Shown here: one piece after another, positions 63,953 through 64,000 of the stretch
Position numbering within the stretch: the stretch's first letter is position 1
How the letters are laid out: each line of letters begins with the position of its first letter
Assembly: GCA_946811185.2 (NCBI GenBank)
Contig: OX328102.1
Span: 10,179,694 to 10,243,693 of the forward strand
Direction: 5' to 3'
Length of the DNA stretch: 64,000 nucleotides
Source: Hippopus hippopus
Taxonomy: Eukaryota > Mollusca > Bivalvia > Cardiida > Cardiidae
Translations under genes and position numbers: made by a program
Notes under the pieces: model-generated
Databases searched by the model: none
What the model saw: the letters and a program-made list of their open reading frames with translations, nothing else
Told to the model about the DNA's origin: nothing

Positions 63953-64000
63953 TTGCCTTTGCGGCCAGTGTAGATCAAAGATCGGACTGCACAAACGTGG
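63953..64000 (+). mobile_element. Family B element cut by the window end
   Basis: CTTTGCGGCCAGTGTAGATC and GGACTGCACAAACGTGG: left arm and loop only. Confidence 0.72.

Larger units (their letters stand above)
44377..64000 (+). other. Wnt5: Wnt5 intron 2, running past the window end
   Basis: Begins with donor GTGAGT at 44377. No later exon with Wnt signatures (RETAF, CKCHGVSGSC and so on) is visible, so the intron is at least 19.6 kb. Repeats are listed separately. Nothing is recognised over about 44654-44991, 45587-45944, 46111-46510, 49334-49609, 50417-50821, 51024-51328, 53562-54038, 54590-55007, 55205-55567, 56076-56983, 57052-57470, 59161-59848, 59936-60500, 60731-61047, 62486-62809 and 63673-63952. 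A run of 14 G lies at 44421-44434, only 45 bases into the intron. Confidence 0.75.

Overview
The window is animal nuclear DNA: AT-rich, gene-poor, with spliceosomal introns, tRNA-derived SINE tails and very many short inverted-repeat elements. The one recognisable gene is Wnt5. The protein signature and repeat style point to a lophotrochozoan, most likely a bivalve mollusc. From memory the repeats resemble those of heterodont bivalves such as Dreissena, but the species is not proven by the sequence.

Layout. 1-6.5 kb is intergenic and repeat-filled, including an 84-nt pure pyrimidine run. 6.56-7.52 kb is almost repeat-free and is the candidate promoter/5'UTR. Wnt5 coding exon 1 (7523-7614) encodes the start codon, the signal peptide and the first mature residues, and ends at a GTAAGT donor. 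Intron 1 is 36,496 bp (7615-44110). Exon 2 (44111-44376) encodes the start of the Wnt domain and ends at a GTGAGT donor. Intron 2 runs off the window (at least 19,624 bp); the remaining exons, including those for the lipid-modified Ser and the Cys-rich C-terminal domain, lie beyond it. No other protein-coding gene, rRNA, genuine tRNA or CRISPR array is supported.

Most of the rest is short non-autonomous repeats, named here as follows. Family A: about 225-235 bp, TTAA at both ends, central 61-bp palindrome with arms starting AACATTGTGGGAAAAGGAG. Family B: about 212 bp, TTAA at both ends, palindrome with arm CAGTGTAGATCAAGATCAGA near one end. Family C: about 261 bp, termini GAGCCATGCTC/GAGCATGGCTC, 4-bp AWWT target duplications, palindrome AGCCTGCGCAGTCCGCGCAG near one end. 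Family D: exactly 261 bp in all four copies, two palindromes, termini GGCYTGCAACA, ATAT target duplication. Family E: about 197 bp and palindromic throughout. There are also tRNA-headed SINEs, single TIR elements, a 536-bp foldback element, and microsatellites. For A, plus means the copy starts TTAACCCTTTACCACACAA and ends TTTGTCGTTTGGTAAAGAG; for B, plus starts TTAACCCTTAGGCTGCTAAG; for C, plus has its palindrome near the left end.

The most unusual signal is that palindrome arms vary in pairs: in families A, B and C a base change or indel in one arm is often matched by the complementary change in the other, in many independent copies. One family A copy also carries the same terminus at both ends, and several nested insertions (A holding C holding D) give relative ages and target sites. 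Together these suggest repeated arm-to-arm correction of palindromes inside the introns of a developmental signalling gene.
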